Origin: Tepidamorphaceae bacterium
GTDB taxonomy: Bacteria; Pseudomonadota; Alphaproteobacteria; Rhizobiales; Tepidamorphaceae
Assembly: GCA_028279445.1 (NCBI GenBank)
Contig: JANQNT010000023.1
Coordinates: forward strand, 1 to 64,000
Direction of reading: 5' to 3'
Length of the DNA stretch: 64,000 nucleotides
Below the pieces are notes generated by a model. The model did no database searches. It had not been told where the DNA came from and saw only the letters and a list, made by a program, of their open reading frames with translations. The translations under genes and the position numbers were made by a program. Shown one piece after another: positions 19,119-30,261 of this stretch. The number at the start of each line of letters is the position of its first letter. Position 1 is the first letter of the stretch.

Positions 19119-21253
19119 ACCGTCTCGCCTTCGTTTTCGCGCTCGTCCGCCCGCACCACCGTCGCCGCATCGGGGCGCACCCAGACATGAGCATCGTGGA
19201 ACGCCGCACCGCCGAACGGAGCAACCGGATCGGCGCCGGTCAGGGTATTGATTCCCGCACCGCCACGAAATGCGCCATTGGGCCACAGACCCTCGCTTAT
19301 GACGGTGCCCTGCTTCAGCCCGGAAAAGTGCCGCGCATGCAGGTGCACGTGGCCACGCGCGTTGCCGAGAACCACCGCCGCGCCGTCCGCGATGCCAAGC
19401 CACCCGGCGTCATCGGGATGGATCAGCACCTCCGGGCGTTTCTCGCGCGACAGCGATCCGGGCGTCTCGTTGAAGGAGGAGTTCAGGAACGAGCGCGCCG
19501 GTGCGGTCACCAGCCGCAGCGGGTGCGTTGCGTCGGCGTTCTCGGTCACGTCCCAGTGGTCCGGCAGCTTCGGGATATCCGGCCATGGTCCCATCGGCCC
19601 GGCATTGGGTGCTGCCACATGAGGCCAGTCGGGCGCGAAGCGGAACTTGCCGTCCGGGTTGGCGAAACCACTGATGTAATGGGATGTCTCGAAGTCCGGC
19701 TGGCAATCGAGCCAGCCCTCCTGCGCCACCTCATCCCAGCAGCCTCGGTCGGAGGCACGCAGTATCCAGTCGACCAACTCGTGCGCGCTCATGGCGTTGG
19801 CGCGGTCCTCGATACCGAGCCGCTTCATCAGTTCGGAATTGACCCAGTGGTTCTCGCGGGTCTCGCCAGGCCCGTCGACCAGCTTGGGGCCGAGCGAAAG
19901 GTACTGGTGGCCGCCGCCGCGATAGATGTCGTCGTGCTCGGTGAACATGGTCGCCGGCAGCACGATGTCGGCCATCGCCGCGGTTTCGGTCATGAACTGC
20001 TCATGCACGCAGACGAACAGGTCGGCGCGGGCAAAACCGCGCTTCACCAGCGCCTGTTCCGGCGCGACGGATACCGGATTGGTGTTCTGGACGAACAGCG
20101 CGGTGACCGGCGGGCCGCCCAGCAGCGCGTCCTCGTCGCCGGTCAGGATCTGGCCGATGCGCGACTGGTCCAGCATGCGTACCGAGGGATCGCGCCGGTC
20201 GGAGGCGGTGATCAGGCTCTGGTCGAGACCGTACATGCCGCTGTTGGAGTGGAACGCGCCGCCGCCCTCGTACTGCCAGGCGCCCAGCACAGCGGCGATG
20301 GAGGTGACCGAATGCATGTTGGTGGCGCCGTTGCGCGAACGGGTGAAGCCGTAGCCAAGCCGAAAGTAGGTGCGCGGGCGCTCGGCCAGCAATCGGGCAA
20401 AACCCTCGATCTCGGCGACCGGCAGGCCGGTGATCGTGGACGCCCAGTCCGGGCCGCGTGTCCGCAGATGGGCTTCCAGTTCGTCGGGGCAATCAGTGTA
20501 TTTGGCCAGATATTCCCGATCCGCATGGCCGTCGCGGAACAGGCAGTGCATCAGCGCGCAGGCAAGCGCCCCGTCGCTGCCGGGCTTCAGGCACAGGGCC
20601 AGATCGGCCTGCTTCATGGTGTCGTTGTGATAGACGTCGACGGCGACGATCTTCGCCCCACGCTCCTTGCGCGCCCGCACCGCATGGGTCATCACGTTGA
20701 CCTGGGTGGAGACCGCGTTGGTGCCCCAGATGACGACACAGTCGGAGACCGCCATCTCGCGCGGATCCGGCCCCATCAGCAGCCCCGTGCCGGCGATGTA
20801 GCCGGTCCAGGCCATGTTGGTGCAGATGGTGTCGAACTGGCCGGAATAGCGCTTCAGGTGGCGCAGGCGGTGAATGCCATCACGCTGCACCAGGCCCATG
20901 GTCCCGGCATAAAAGTACGGCCAGACGGTCTCGCTGCCGTGGCGCGCCTCAGCCTTGAGAAGCTGCTCGGCAACCTCATCGAGCGCGTCATCCCAGGAGA
21001 TGCGGCGAAACTCCCCGCCACCCTTCTCGCCGATGCGCTGCAGCGGATGCAGCAAACGGTCGGGATGATGCGCGCGCTCCGCGTAGCGAGCGACTTTGGC
21101 GCAGATGACGCCTGCGGTGTAGCTCTGCGCGTTGGAGCCGCGCACCCGGCCGATGGTACCGTCATCGACAACCTCCACCTCAAGCGCGCAGACCGACGGG
21201 CAGTCATGCGGGCAGGTCGAGCGGAAGAGCGATGCGGGAACCGACTTGTTCAT
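19115..21253 (-). CDS. Molybdopterin-dependent oxidoreductase (formate dehydrogenase/DMSO reductase superfamily)
   Basis: 712 residues from ATG 21253. N-terminal [4Fe-4S] ligands are TCPHDCPSVC plus a later cysteine in GVICAK, spaced as in the superfamily. Next come the molybdopterin-guanine-dinucleotide binding parts (WGTNAVSTQVNV, FVQNTNPVSVAP, AMADIVLPATMFTEHDD) and the C-terminal cap (about 590-690, RLVTAPARSFLNSSFNE). There is no twin-arginine signal, so it is probably cytoplasmic. The substrate is unknown; relatives are annotated loosely as formate dehydrogenase- or thiosulfate reductase-like. No partner electron-transfer subunit is adjacent, only the small exported protein. Confidence 0.88.
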   Translation of the reverse strand: MNKSVPASLFRSTCPHDCPSVCALEVEVVDDGTIGRVRGSNAQSYTAGVICAKVARYAERAHHPDRLLHPLQRIGEKGGGEFRRISWDDALDEVAEQLLKAEARHGSETVWPYFYAGTMGLVQRDGIHRLRHLKRYSGQFDTICTNMAWTGYIAGTGLLMGPDPREMAVSDCVVIWGTNAVSTQVNVMTHAVRARKERGAKIVAVDVYHNDTMKQADLALCLKPGSDGALACALMHCLFRDGHADREYLAKYTDCPDELEAHLRTRGPDWASTITGLPVAEIEGFARLLAERPRTYFRLGYGFTRSRNGATNMHSVTSIAAVLGAWQYEGGGAFHSNSGMYGLDQSLITASDRRDPSVRMLDQSRIGQILTGDEDALLGGPPVTALFVQNTNPVSVAPEQALVKRGFARADLFVCVHEQFMTETAAMADIVLPATMFTEHDDIYRGGGHQYLSLGPKLVDGPGETRENHWVNSELMKRLGIEDRANAMSAHELVDWILRASDRGCWDEVAQEGWLDCQPDFETSHYISGFANPDGKFRFAPDWPHVAAPNAGPMGPWPDIPKLPDHWDVTENADATHPLRLVTAPARSFLNSSFNETPGSLSREKRPEVLIHPDDAGWLGIADGAAVVLGNARGHVHLHARHFSGLKQGTVISEGLWPNGAFRGGAGINTLTGADPVAPFGGAAFHDAHVWVRPDAATVVRADERENEGETV

Positions 21254-21296
21254 GGCGCGGAGGATAACCTCGCGCGCCGACGCAAGCCAGTCGGGC

Positions 21297-21719
21297 TCAG
21301 CCGACGATCTCGTTACCGGAGAAGAACTGGGCGATCTCGATGGCCGCGGTCTCCGGTGCGTCGGAGCCGTGCACCGAGTTCTCGCCGACCGAGTTGGCGA
21401 AGGCCTTGCGGATGGTGCCGTCCGCGGCATCGGCCGGATTGGTCGCGCCCATCACGTCGCGATAGGCTTTGATCGCGCCCTCGCCTTCCAGCACCTGCAC
21501 GACGACCGGGCCGGAGGTCATGAACTCCACCAGTTCGCCGAAGAACGGGCGTTCCTTGTGCGCCGCGTAGAAGGTCTCCGCCTGCGTGCGGGTCATGCGG
21601 ATACGCTTCTGCGCGACGATGCGCAGGCCGGCAGCCTCGATCATCTGGTTGACCGCGCCGGTCAGATTGCGGGCGGTGGCGTCCGGCTTGATGATCGAAA
21701 AGGTGCGTTCAAGCGCCAT
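21297..21719 (-). CDS. ndk: Nucleoside diphosphate kinase
   Basis: Transfers the gamma-phosphate between nucleoside triphosphates and diphosphates through a phosphohistidine. 140 residues, standard length. The N-terminal [11 protein letters not shown] and the active-site segment NSVHGSD (His117) are intact. It stands 43 bases upstream of the molybdoenzyme start on the same strand, so readthrough is possible although the functions are unrelated. Confidence 0.97.
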   Translation of the reverse strand: MALERTFSIIKPDATARNLTGAVNQMIEAAGLRIVAQKRIRMTRTQAETFYAAHKERPFFGELVEFMTSGPVVVQVLEGEGAIKAYRDVMGATNPADAADGTIRKAFANSVGENSVHGSDAPETAAIEIAQFFSGNEIVG

Positions 21720-21814
21720 GGGTGGTCCTCGCTGCGGGGAAGAAATCGGTTGGTTTCGCGGGGCTTATAGACACAAGCGCGACCGGCCCGCAAGCGGTAG
21801 ACGTTCGCGCCCTG

Positions 21815-22708
21815 TCAGATGTCCCGCATACAGTCCGCCAGCGTCTCGGCGACGCCGCGAAACTGCTCGGCCTGTGGATGAGTCCGCCGCCAAGCGAGCG
21901 CCACGCTGCGCTGCGGCTGCGGATTGCTGAAACGCTGCGTCGAGACGCGCGCGGTATCGACCGCCCCACTTGCCGCGAAGCGCTCCGGGATCAACGTCAC
22001 GCCCTGCCCGTTGGCCACCAGTTCCACCAATGTGGCCAGATTGGTGACGCCGCCAGCCGGCAGGCTTGAGCGCAGCGAGGTGCCACAGGCCTGCAACACC
22101 TGATCGCGCAGACAGTGGCCGTCCTCCAGCAGCAGCAGACGTTCCGGCTGCAGCGACCCCAGCGCCAGGGTGTCATCGCCGTCGGGACCATCGGGCGCGC
22201 CGACCAGCACGAAGGACTCCTCGTAGGCGACCGCCGTTTCGATCAGGGGGTGATCGAGCGGCAGACTGGCGACGATCAGGTCGAGGGTACCGGCGACCAA
22301 CTCGCGCATCAGGTGTTCGGTCAGCGTCTCGCGCACCGTGAGCTCGGCTTCCGGATAGCGCGCGCCCAGCGCCGGCAACAGGCGTGGCAGCAGATACGGT
22401 GCGATCGAGGGGATGATGCCGAGGCGCACCGGTCCGGCGAGACTGCCCGTGCGGGAACGGGCGAATGCCTCGATCTCGCTGACATCTGCAAGAACGCGCC
22501 CCGCCCGCTCGGCGATCTCCGCGCCCGTCTGGGTCAGCCGGGCGCCACCGGGCAGTCGTTCGACCAGTTGTACTCCAAGACGGTCTTCCAACCCGCTGAT
22601 CTGCACCGACAGCGCCGGCTGGGTCACGCCGACAAGAGCCGCCGCGCGACCGAAATGGCCCGTTTGACGCAGGGCATCAAGATATCTCAGTTGTTTCAGC
22701 GTAGTCAT
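21815..22708 (-). CDS. oxyR: OxyR-type LysR regulator, peroxide sensor
   Basis: 297 residues. The N-terminal winged helix (LKQLRYLDALRQTGHFGRAA, TQPALSVQIS) is of LysR type. The regulatory domain contains EDGHCLRDQVLQACGT with cysteines at positions 199 and 208, the same numbers as the redox pair of Escherichia coli OxyR, so peroxide sensing by disulfide formation is strongly implied. It is divergent from katG across 182 bases that contain a LysR-type palindrome, the classic arrangement for control of katG. Its own ATG lies almost on top of the best promoter, suggesting a very short or absent leader. Confidence 0.93.
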   Translation of the reverse strand: MTTLKQLRYLDALRQTGHFGRAAALVGVTQPALSVQISGLEDRLGVQLVERLPGGARLTQTGAEIAERAGRVLADVSEIEAFARSRTGSLAGPVRLGIIPSIAPYLLPRLLPALGARYPEAELTVRETLTEHLMRELVAGTLDLIVASLPLDHPLIETAVAYEESFVLVGAPDGPDGDDTLALGSLQPERLLLLEDGHCLRDQVLQACGTSLRSSLPAGGVTNLATLVELVANGQGVTLIPERFAASGAVDTARVSTQRFSNPQPQRSVALAWRRTHPQAEQFRGVAETLADCMRDI

Positions 22709-22710
22709 AA

Positions 22711-25065
<2,355 letters not shown>

Positions 25066-25086
25066 TCACGGCTGGCAACCGAAATG

Positions 25087-25116
25087 AAAAGGGGCGGTCT
25101 TCACCGCCCCTTTTTT
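25087..25116 (+). terminator. Rho-independent terminator after katG
   Basis: AAAAGGGGCGGT, loop CTTC, ACCGCCCC and six T residues: a perfect 8-bp GC stem followed by a T run, 21 bases after the katG stop. With the A run on its left side it could also stop transcription arriving from the GST gene on the other strand. Confidence 0.9.
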
Positions 25117-25153
25117 GCTGGCGCGGAGCCGGGCGGAAACAACCCGGCACGCC

Positions 25154-25177
25154 GGCCTCGCACCTCAGGATGAGGCC
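25154..25177. repeat. Short palindromic repeat, GGCCTC/GAGGCC type
   Basis: GGCCTCGCACCTCAGGATGAGGCC has the same end sequences as the longer element at 1822-1913 and an inner CCTCAGGATGAGG. It lies in the convergent junction between katG and the GST gene, after the terminator. Confidence 0.55.
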
Positions 25178-25182
25178 GAACC

Positions 25183-25872
25183 CTACGCCGCCGCCGGCAT
25201 GCGCTCGCCCAGGCCGTCATAGAGCGCCAGCCCGCGGGCGAACCACTCCGCCACCGGATCGTCGGGCTTGAGCATCGGAAACGGGCTTGCCACGCGCGGC
25301 CATTGCAGCGCGCCAAAGACGATGTAATCGGTGTAGAGCGGGCTGTCGCCGCCGATCCAGGGCTGGCGTTTCAGCATCATGCGCAGCGGCGTCAACGCGT
25401 CGTGGAGCGCATCGATGCGGGCCTCGCGCCCCGCCTGAACCTCCTCCAGCGTCGCCCCGAAACGCTTCTCGCGGCTTTCGCGGAAGTAAGGCTGGTCCTT
25501 CGCCTGCAACGCGTCATGAATATCCTTGACGCACATGCGCACGATGACCGGCATCAGGTTCGCCAGGGCGAAGGCATCGATGAACCGCGCCGCCGCGACA
25601 CCGCCCTCCCCGCCGAACAGCGAGGGTGCGTCGGGGTGGGTCTTTTCCAGATACAGCGCGATGTCCATGCTTTCGGCGACGATCCAGCCATTGTCGTCGA
25701 TGACCGGCAGTGTGCGGCTGGCGCCATCGGCCACCGCGCCGATGTCGGTGAAGCCGGTCTCGCGGACCTCGAAGTCAAGCCCCTTGTGGGCCAGCGCCAT
25801 ACGCGCGCGCCAGCAATAGGGCGAGAAACAGCGGCCGTCCTTGCCAGCCAGGTCGTACAGGGCAATCGTCAT
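25183..25872 (-). CDS. Glutathione S-transferase family protein (LigE-like)
   Basis: 229 residues. N-terminal thioredoxin fold: ITIALYDL-like beginning (MTIALYDLAGKDGRCFSPYCWRA), then a cis-proline in RTLPVIDDNGWIVAESMDIALYL, which supplies the glutathione-binding Glu-Ser pair. The C-terminal helical domain follows from about residue 95. The FSPYCWRARMALAHKGLDFE pattern resembles the beta-etherase (LigE) branch rather than classical detoxifying GSTs. That resemblance suggests but does not prove an aryl-ether or small-molecule conjugation role. It is alone on its strand and convergent with katG. Confidence 0.8.
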   Translation of the reverse strand: MTIALYDLAGKDGRCFSPYCWRARMALAHKGLDFEVRETGFTDIGAVADGASRTLPVIDDNGWIVAESMDIALYLEKTHPDAPSLFGGEGGVAAARFIDAFALANLMPVIVRMCVKDIHDALQAKDQPYFRESREKRFGATLEEVQAGREARIDALHDALTPLRMMLKRQPWIGGDSPLYTDYIVFGALQWPRVASPFPMLKPDDPVAEWFARGLALYDGLGERMPAAA

Positions 25873-25970
25873 GCATCACTCTCCGCCACGGGCGACGTTG
25901 AATACCGCCCATGGCGGGGAGCATGGCTGTCGATGGAGTTGCGTGCAACACATTGCGCGCAACCGCGCGA

Positions 25971-26414
25971 TCAGTGGTTGGCGATCGAGATCTTCTCGTT
26001 CTTCAGCAGCTTGCCGCCCGGCGTGACGAAGAATAGCTGGATCAGCGACTTGCCGCGCGGCACCGAGGTCTGGAAGCCGTAGGTCAGGTTGCGCTTGCCG
26101 CATTTACCACCCGACAGCGCGACGATGACCGTCACCGGCTTGGCGTCGGGATGCACCGCACGGCCTGCCGGCGCGCCATTTTTCCTGCCCGAGATGTGGG
26201 CGCAGTTGGCCGGAGATGTGATGCCGGCATAGACCTGCACGAACGGACCCACGGCGGCGCGGCGGGCGTCCGAGCCGAACCCGGCCTGCGCGGTGAGCGG
26301 AAGCATGATCAACGCGGCCAGCGCCGCCGGGACAAGCCGCAATCGTGCGGCACGCGCCCTGAGGACCGACAAGGCGCCGGACCCCTGAACTGGATGTGCT
26401 GCATTGTGTGACAT
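25971..26414 (-). CDS. Hypothetical secreted protein
   Basis: 147 residues, with an AGGAGA Shine-Dalgarno 7 bases before the ATG at 26414. A basic stretch (about 18-27) and hydrophobic core (LVPAALAALIMLPLTAQAGF) form a signal peptide likely cut after AQA. The mature part of about 100 residues has two cysteines (ANCAHISG, GGKCGKRN), consistent with one disulfide, and a beta-strand-like pattern (KPVTVIVALSGG, LIQLFFVTPGG). I do not recognise a family. It sits between the GST and the divergent ABC-F gene, apparently monocistronic. Confidence 0.7.
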   Translation of the reverse strand: MSHNAAHPVQGSGALSVLRARAARLRLVPAALAALIMLPLTAQAGFGSDARRAAVGPFVQVYAGITSPANCAHISGRKNGAPAGRAVHPDAKPVTVIVALSGGKCGKRNLTYGFQTSVPRGKSLIQLFFVTPGGKLLKNEKISIANH

Positions 26415-26541
26415 GATCGGTCTCCTGTTCCCTGCCCTGCCGGCTGATATCGCGGCCTGCAAACAAGGTTGCAACCGCGTTCGCGGAAACGTTATTGCGG
26501 GCATGCTGCCTTTCACTGGTTGATGACCGCGTCTCAAGCCG

Positions 26542-28449
26542 ATGCTGCACGTTAACGAACTGACATACCGAATCGGGCCACGCGCCTTGCTGGACAAGGC
26601 GACGCTCGGGCTGCCCGACGGCGCGCGCGCCGGTCTGGTCGGCCGCAACGGCGCGGGCAAATCGACGCTGCTGGCGATCCTGCTCGGACGGCTGGCACCG
26701 GAATCGGGGTCTGTCTCGCTGCCCAAGGGCGCGCGCATAGGCACCGTCGAGCAGGAAGCGCCCGACGGACCACAATCGCTGGCCGAATTCGTCCTTGCCG
26801 CCGACACGGAGCGAAGCGCCCTGCTTGAGGAAGCCGAAACCGCGTGCGAGCCGACACGCATCGCCGATATCCAGACCCGGCTTGCCGATATCGATGCCCA
26901 TGCCGCGCCGGCGCGTGCCGCGCGCATCCTGCACGGGCTGGGTTTCGATGCCGAAGCGCAGGCGCGTTCGCTTTCGGAGTTTTCCGGCGGCTGGCGCATG
27001 CGCGTGGCGCTGGCGGCCGTGCTGTTCGCCGAACCCGATGTGCTACTGCTCGACGAACCGACCAACTACCTCGACCTGGAAGGCACTCTGTGGCTGCAGT
27101 CCTATCTGGCGCGCTATCCGCGAACGGTGCTGATCGTCAGCCACGACCGCGACCTGCTCAACACCAGCGTCGACACCATCGTGCATCTCGACGGCGGCAA
27201 GCTGACGGCCTATCGCGGCGGCTACGATGCCTTCGAGCGCCAGCGCGCCGAGCGCCAGGCGTTGCAACTGAAGCTGAAGAAAAGACAAGACGACCAGCGC
27301 CGCCACATGGAGGCCTTCGTTGCCCGCTTCCGCGCCAAGGCCACCAAGGCACGCCAGGCACAATCGCGGCTGAAGGCTCTGGCCAGGCTTCAGCCGATCG
27401 CCGCACTGGTGGAGGATGCGGCGATTCCGATCGTGCTGGATGGACCGGAGCGCCCGCTCGCGGCGCCACTTGTGGCGCTGGACGATGCGGCAGCCGGCTA
27501 TGCGGCCGACATGCCGGTGCTCGCCGGTCTCGACCTGCGCATCGACCCGGAAGACCGCATCGGCCTGCTGGGCGCCAACGGCAATGGCAAATCGACGCTC
27601 GCCAAGCTGCTGTCCGGCCGGCTGAAACCGATGCATGGCCGGCTCAAGCAATCCAGCAAGATCGTCACCGGATACTTCGCCCAGCATCAGCTCGACGAGT
27701 TGGACGCATTGCAGACACCCTACCAGTTGCTGCGCGCCAAGATGCCCGAGGCGACGGAGGCGCAGGTGCGCGCCCGCGCCGGTGCGCTCGGCTTCGCCGC
27801 GGAACGCGCCAACACCAGGGCCGGCGATCTCTCCGGCGGGGAGAAGGCACGCATGCTGCTCGGGCTTGCCGCCTTCGGCAAACCGCATCTGCTGATCCTG
27901 GACGAACCCACCAACCACCTCGACGTGGACGCGCGCGAGGCGCTGGTGCGCGCCATCAACGAGTATACCGGGGCCGTCATCCTGATCAGCCACGACAAAC
28001 ACCTGATCGAGACCTGCGCCGACCGGCTCTGGGTCGTCGGCGAGGGCACGGTTCGGCCCTTCGATGGCGATATCGATGACTACCGCCAGCAGGTATTGCA
28101 GGCGGCCGGCCTGGCGCGCCGCGCGCGCGGCAACGGTGCGACCGACAAGGATGCGAGAGCCGGCAAGCGCCGCGAGAGCGCCGACCAACGCCTCGCGCTG
28201 CAACCTCTGCGCGATCAGGTGAAGGCAGCCGAAACGCGCATGGCCAAATTGCAGGCGGGCTTGAAGAAAATCGATCTGGCGCTGGCCGAACCGGGTCTCT
28301 ACGACCGCAACCCCAAGCGCGGCGCGGAACTGGCGAAGCTGCGCAGCGAGGCCGAGCGCAACCTCACCGCGACCGAGGAAACCTGGCTGAAAGCGAGTTC
28401 AGAGCTGGAGATCGCCGAGGCGGCGGTGGAGGCAGGGGCGGAGCGGTGA
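26542..28449 (+). CDS. ABC-F family ATPase (Uup/YheS-like)
   Basis: 635-residue soluble protein with two ABC cassettes and no membrane segments. Cassette 1 has Walker A GRNGAGKST (about 34-42), signature FSGGW and Walker B LLLDEPTNYLDL. The linker (about 225-300) is rich in Lys/Arg and Gln. Cassette 2 has GANGNGKST, LSGGEKARMLL and LILDEPTNHLDV. The C-terminal coiled coil (from about 535, KAAETRMAKLQAGLKKID) is typical of Uup/YheS-type members. ABC-F proteins act on ribosomes; which factor this is cannot be fixed from sequence alone. Confidence 0.9.
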   Translation: MLHVNELTYRIGPRALLDKATLGLPDGARAGLVGRNGAGKSTLLAILLGRLAPESGSVSLPKGARIGTVEQEAPDGPQSLAEFVLAADTERSALLEEAETACEPTRIADIQTRLADIDAHAAPARAARILHGLGFDAEAQARSLSEFSGGWRMRVALAAVLFAEPDVLLLDEPTNYLDLEGTLWLQSYLARYPRTVLIVSHDRDLLNTSVDTIVHLDGGKLTAYRGGYDAFERQRAERQALQLKLKKRQDDQRRHMEAFVARFRAKATKARQAQSRLKALARLQPIAALVEDAAIPIVLDGPERPLAAPLVALDDAAAGYAADMPVLAGLDLRIDPEDRIGLLGANGNGKSTLAKLLSGRLKPMHGRLKQSSKIVTGYFAQHQLDELDALQTPYQLLRAKMPEATEAQVRARAGALGFAAERANTRAGDLSGGEKARMLLGLAAFGKPHLLILDEPTNHLDVDAREALVRAINEYTGAVILISHDKHLIETCADRLWVVGEGTVRPFDGDIDDYRQQVLQAAGLARRARGNGATDKDARAGKRRESADQRLALQPLRDQVKAAETRMAKLQAGLKKIDLALAEPGLYDRNPKRGAELAKLRSEAERNLTATEETWLKASSELEIAEAAVEAGAER

Positions 28450-28585
28450 CGGAGATTTTTGCATGACGGCGTCGAGTGCTGCGAGGAACGCAATAAGCCT
28501 GATCTGCCGTCGTCCACCCTCTGGATTCTCAGCTTTCGCCGGAATGATGGTCGCGGTTGGAGCAAGGCGGCGCGACAACCAAAGG

Positions 28586-28641
28586 TCGTTACCCCGGACA
28601 GGTCCGTCAGGGCCATGATCCGGGGTCCATGCTGAGAGTCC
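28586..28641 (+). repeat. REP-like repeat, ACCCCGGA family, copy C
   Basis: GTTACCCCGGACAGGTCCGT, an inner hairpin GGTCC-GTCA-GGGCC (one G-T pair), then GATCCGGGGTCCATG. It matches the copy at 2053-2113 at nearly every position when that copy is read on the minus strand. Confidence 0.75.
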
Positions 28642-28679
28642 ACAAGCAGATCGGTCGCCATGGGCACTTGGCCACCGCC

Positions 28680-28715
28680 TCATGGACCCCGGATCAAGTC
28701 CGGGGTGACGACTTG
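28680..28715 (-). repeat. REP-like repeat, ACCCCGGA family, copy D (short form)
   Basis: ACCCCGGATCAAGTCCGGGGT keeps the outer stem but has no inner hairpin. It is inverted relative to copy C, giving the same head-to-head arrangement as the pair at 1943-2113. Confidence 0.7.
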
Positions 28716-28757
28716 TATGTGACGCCGGCGCACGAGCGCGACCGCACGTCAGCGCGG

Positions 28758-29249
28758 TCAGTCCTCGCCGTTACCGTCCTTGGCCTCTGTCGAGGCCTTC
28801 TTCTCCCATCGGCCTTCGCCGGTCTGCTGCCAGTAGGTGCCGGGTTCGCCGGCGTCACGCACCGCCTTCCAGACCTCGCGCGCCTCGGCGACCGCATCGG
28901 GATCGCGGCCGTCGAACATGTAGACCACGCGGGCATAGCCAGCGCGCTCGTCGATGCCGGCGCGGTCCACCGCGAACAGCACGTCGGCGGCATTGGGATT
29001 GGCGTTGGCGCCGGTCAGCACGACCGGCTCATTGGCAACATCGCCGCCGCCGTCACGGCTGTGCGGCAGGAAACTGTCGTCGCGGTAGGTCCACAGCGCG
29101 TGGTCGAGCGCCTCCAGGCGCTCCGCCGACCCGACGCGCACCACCGCGCGCCAGCCGCGCTCAAGCGACTTTTCCACCAGCCGGGGGAGCGCGCGTTCAA
29201 GCGTCTGGCGCTCAAGGTGGTAGAAGAGGATTTCCGTGGCCTCGCTCAT
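28758..29249 (-). CDS. holC: DNA polymerase III chi subunit
   Basis: Part of the clamp-loader complex, connecting it to single-strand DNA-binding protein. 163 residues from the ATG at 29249 (MSEATEILFYHLERQTLERA). The opening FYHLERQTLERALPRLVEK and WRAVVRVGSAERLEALDHALWTY are HolC family features. The C-terminal 25 residues are polar and probably disordered (TGEGRWEKKASTEAKDGNG). The start is 58 bases from the ATG of the divergent serine hydrolase gene. Confidence 0.9.
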   Translation of the reverse strand: MSEATEILFYHLERQTLERALPRLVEKSLERGWRAVVRVGSAERLEALDHALWTYRDDSFLPHSRDGGGDVANEPVVLTGANANPNAADVLFAVDRAGIDERAGYARVVYMFDGRDPDAVAEAREVWKAVRDAGEPGTYWQQTGEGRWEKKASTEAKDGNGED

Positions 29250-29307
29250 CGCGTCCGACTGTGCGAAGGATGGCGGCACAAGGCAAGTGGGATCGGTCGA
29301 GACGCGC

Positions 29308-30261
29308 ATGACGAACACGGTTTTCCAGCCATCCATGGACGTGGCGCGCCAGCTTGCCTGCGTGCTCGAGGCCTGCGCGCCGGCCCTTGCCGAGCACCAC
29401 GTCGACGAAGACCGGCTCGGCCTCGTCATCGCCCGCTATGCGCCGGGCGAGAACACCGCCGAGATGGCCGCCCACAACGGCGCGCAGGCCTTCTATCCGG
29501 CCAGCATCGTCAAGCTCGGCTGGGGGCTTGCCGCCTTCGCCGGGCTGCAGGCCGGCGCCATCGAACCCCATCCGGAGCTCGACAGGGCCATTGCCGATAT
29601 GCTCGGCGTCTCCTCGAACGCGGCCGCCAACTACGTCATAGATTGCCTGACTGAAACGAGCGGCGACACCCTGCTCGACACCCCGGCGCTGGCGGACGCG
29701 ATGGCGCGGCGCAAGGCACCCAACGCCCTGCTTGCCGCCTTCGGCTGGCAGGAGTGGCCGGGCTGCCAGATCGTGCAGAAGGCCTTCGACGAGGACCGCT
29801 ACGGCCGCGAACGGCAACTCAAGGAGGCGCTTGGCCACAACGCCCTCACCCCGCTCGGCGCGGCGCGATTGCTGCACGAAAGCGTGCGCGGCGGCGACTT
29901 CACGCCGCAGACCGTCCAGCACATGCGTGCGGCGCTCGCCCGGCCGGTGACGCGGGAGGCCATTGAGGCCGAAGAAATCAGCCAGATGCTGGGATTTCTC
30001 GGCGAGGCAATCGCGCCTGCCCTGCCCCACGGTTCGGCGCTCTTCTCCAAGGCGGGTTGGGCGATGCACACCGGCGATCCCCAATCGAGCTGGCACCGGC
30101 ATGACGCCCTGATCGCCGAACACGGCGACGGCTCCGCGCATCTGTTCGTCGTCTTCACCAGCGGCCAGAAGGCGGCAAAAAGCACGGCCCTGCTGCCGGC
30201 CATCGGCACGGCGCTCGCCGCACATTGTTTTGCCCCGGCGGCGGTCGAGCGGCTGCAATGA
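29308..30261 (+). CDS. Serine hydrolase, class A beta-lactamase-like fold
   Basis: 317 residues. The order of motifs matches penicillin-recognising serine hydrolases: S-x-x-K as SIVK (Ser66-Lys69, in FYPASIVKLG), then an S-x-N-like SSN at 102-104 (GVSSNAAANYVID), and a late K-A-G (FSKAGW) in the place of K-T-G. No signal peptide is evident, so it may act in the cytoplasm, which is unusual for a beta-lactamase and argues for a metabolic esterase or amidase. ATG 29308 was preferred over an upstream GTG-type extension to 29236, because the latter would run into the divergent holC start. Its stop overlaps the next start (ATGA). True substrate unknown. Confidence 0.75.
   Translation: MTNTVFQPSMDVARQLACVLEACAPALAEHHVDEDRLGLVIARYAPGENTAEMAAHNGAQAFYPASIVKLGWGLAAFAGLQAGAIEPHPELDRAIADMLGVSSNAAANYVIDCLTETSGDTLLDTPALADAMARRKAPNALLAAFGWQEWPGCQIVQKAFDEDRYGRERQLKEALGHNALTPLGAARLLHESVRGGDFTPQTVQHMRAALARPVTREAIEAEEISQMLGFLGEAIAPALPHGSALFSKAGWAMHTGDPQSSWHRHDALIAEHGDGSAHLFVVFTSGQKAAKSTALLPAIGTALAAHCFAPAAVERLQ

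Larger units (their letters stand above)
28450..28757. other. 308-bp convergent intergenic region with inverted REP-like repeats
   Basis: No gene is supported in this gap between the 3' ends of the ABC-F gene and holC. It carries two oppositely oriented ACCCCGGA-family repeats (28586-28641 and 28680-28715). The first 130 bases show no clear structure or T-run terminator. Confidence 0.65.
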
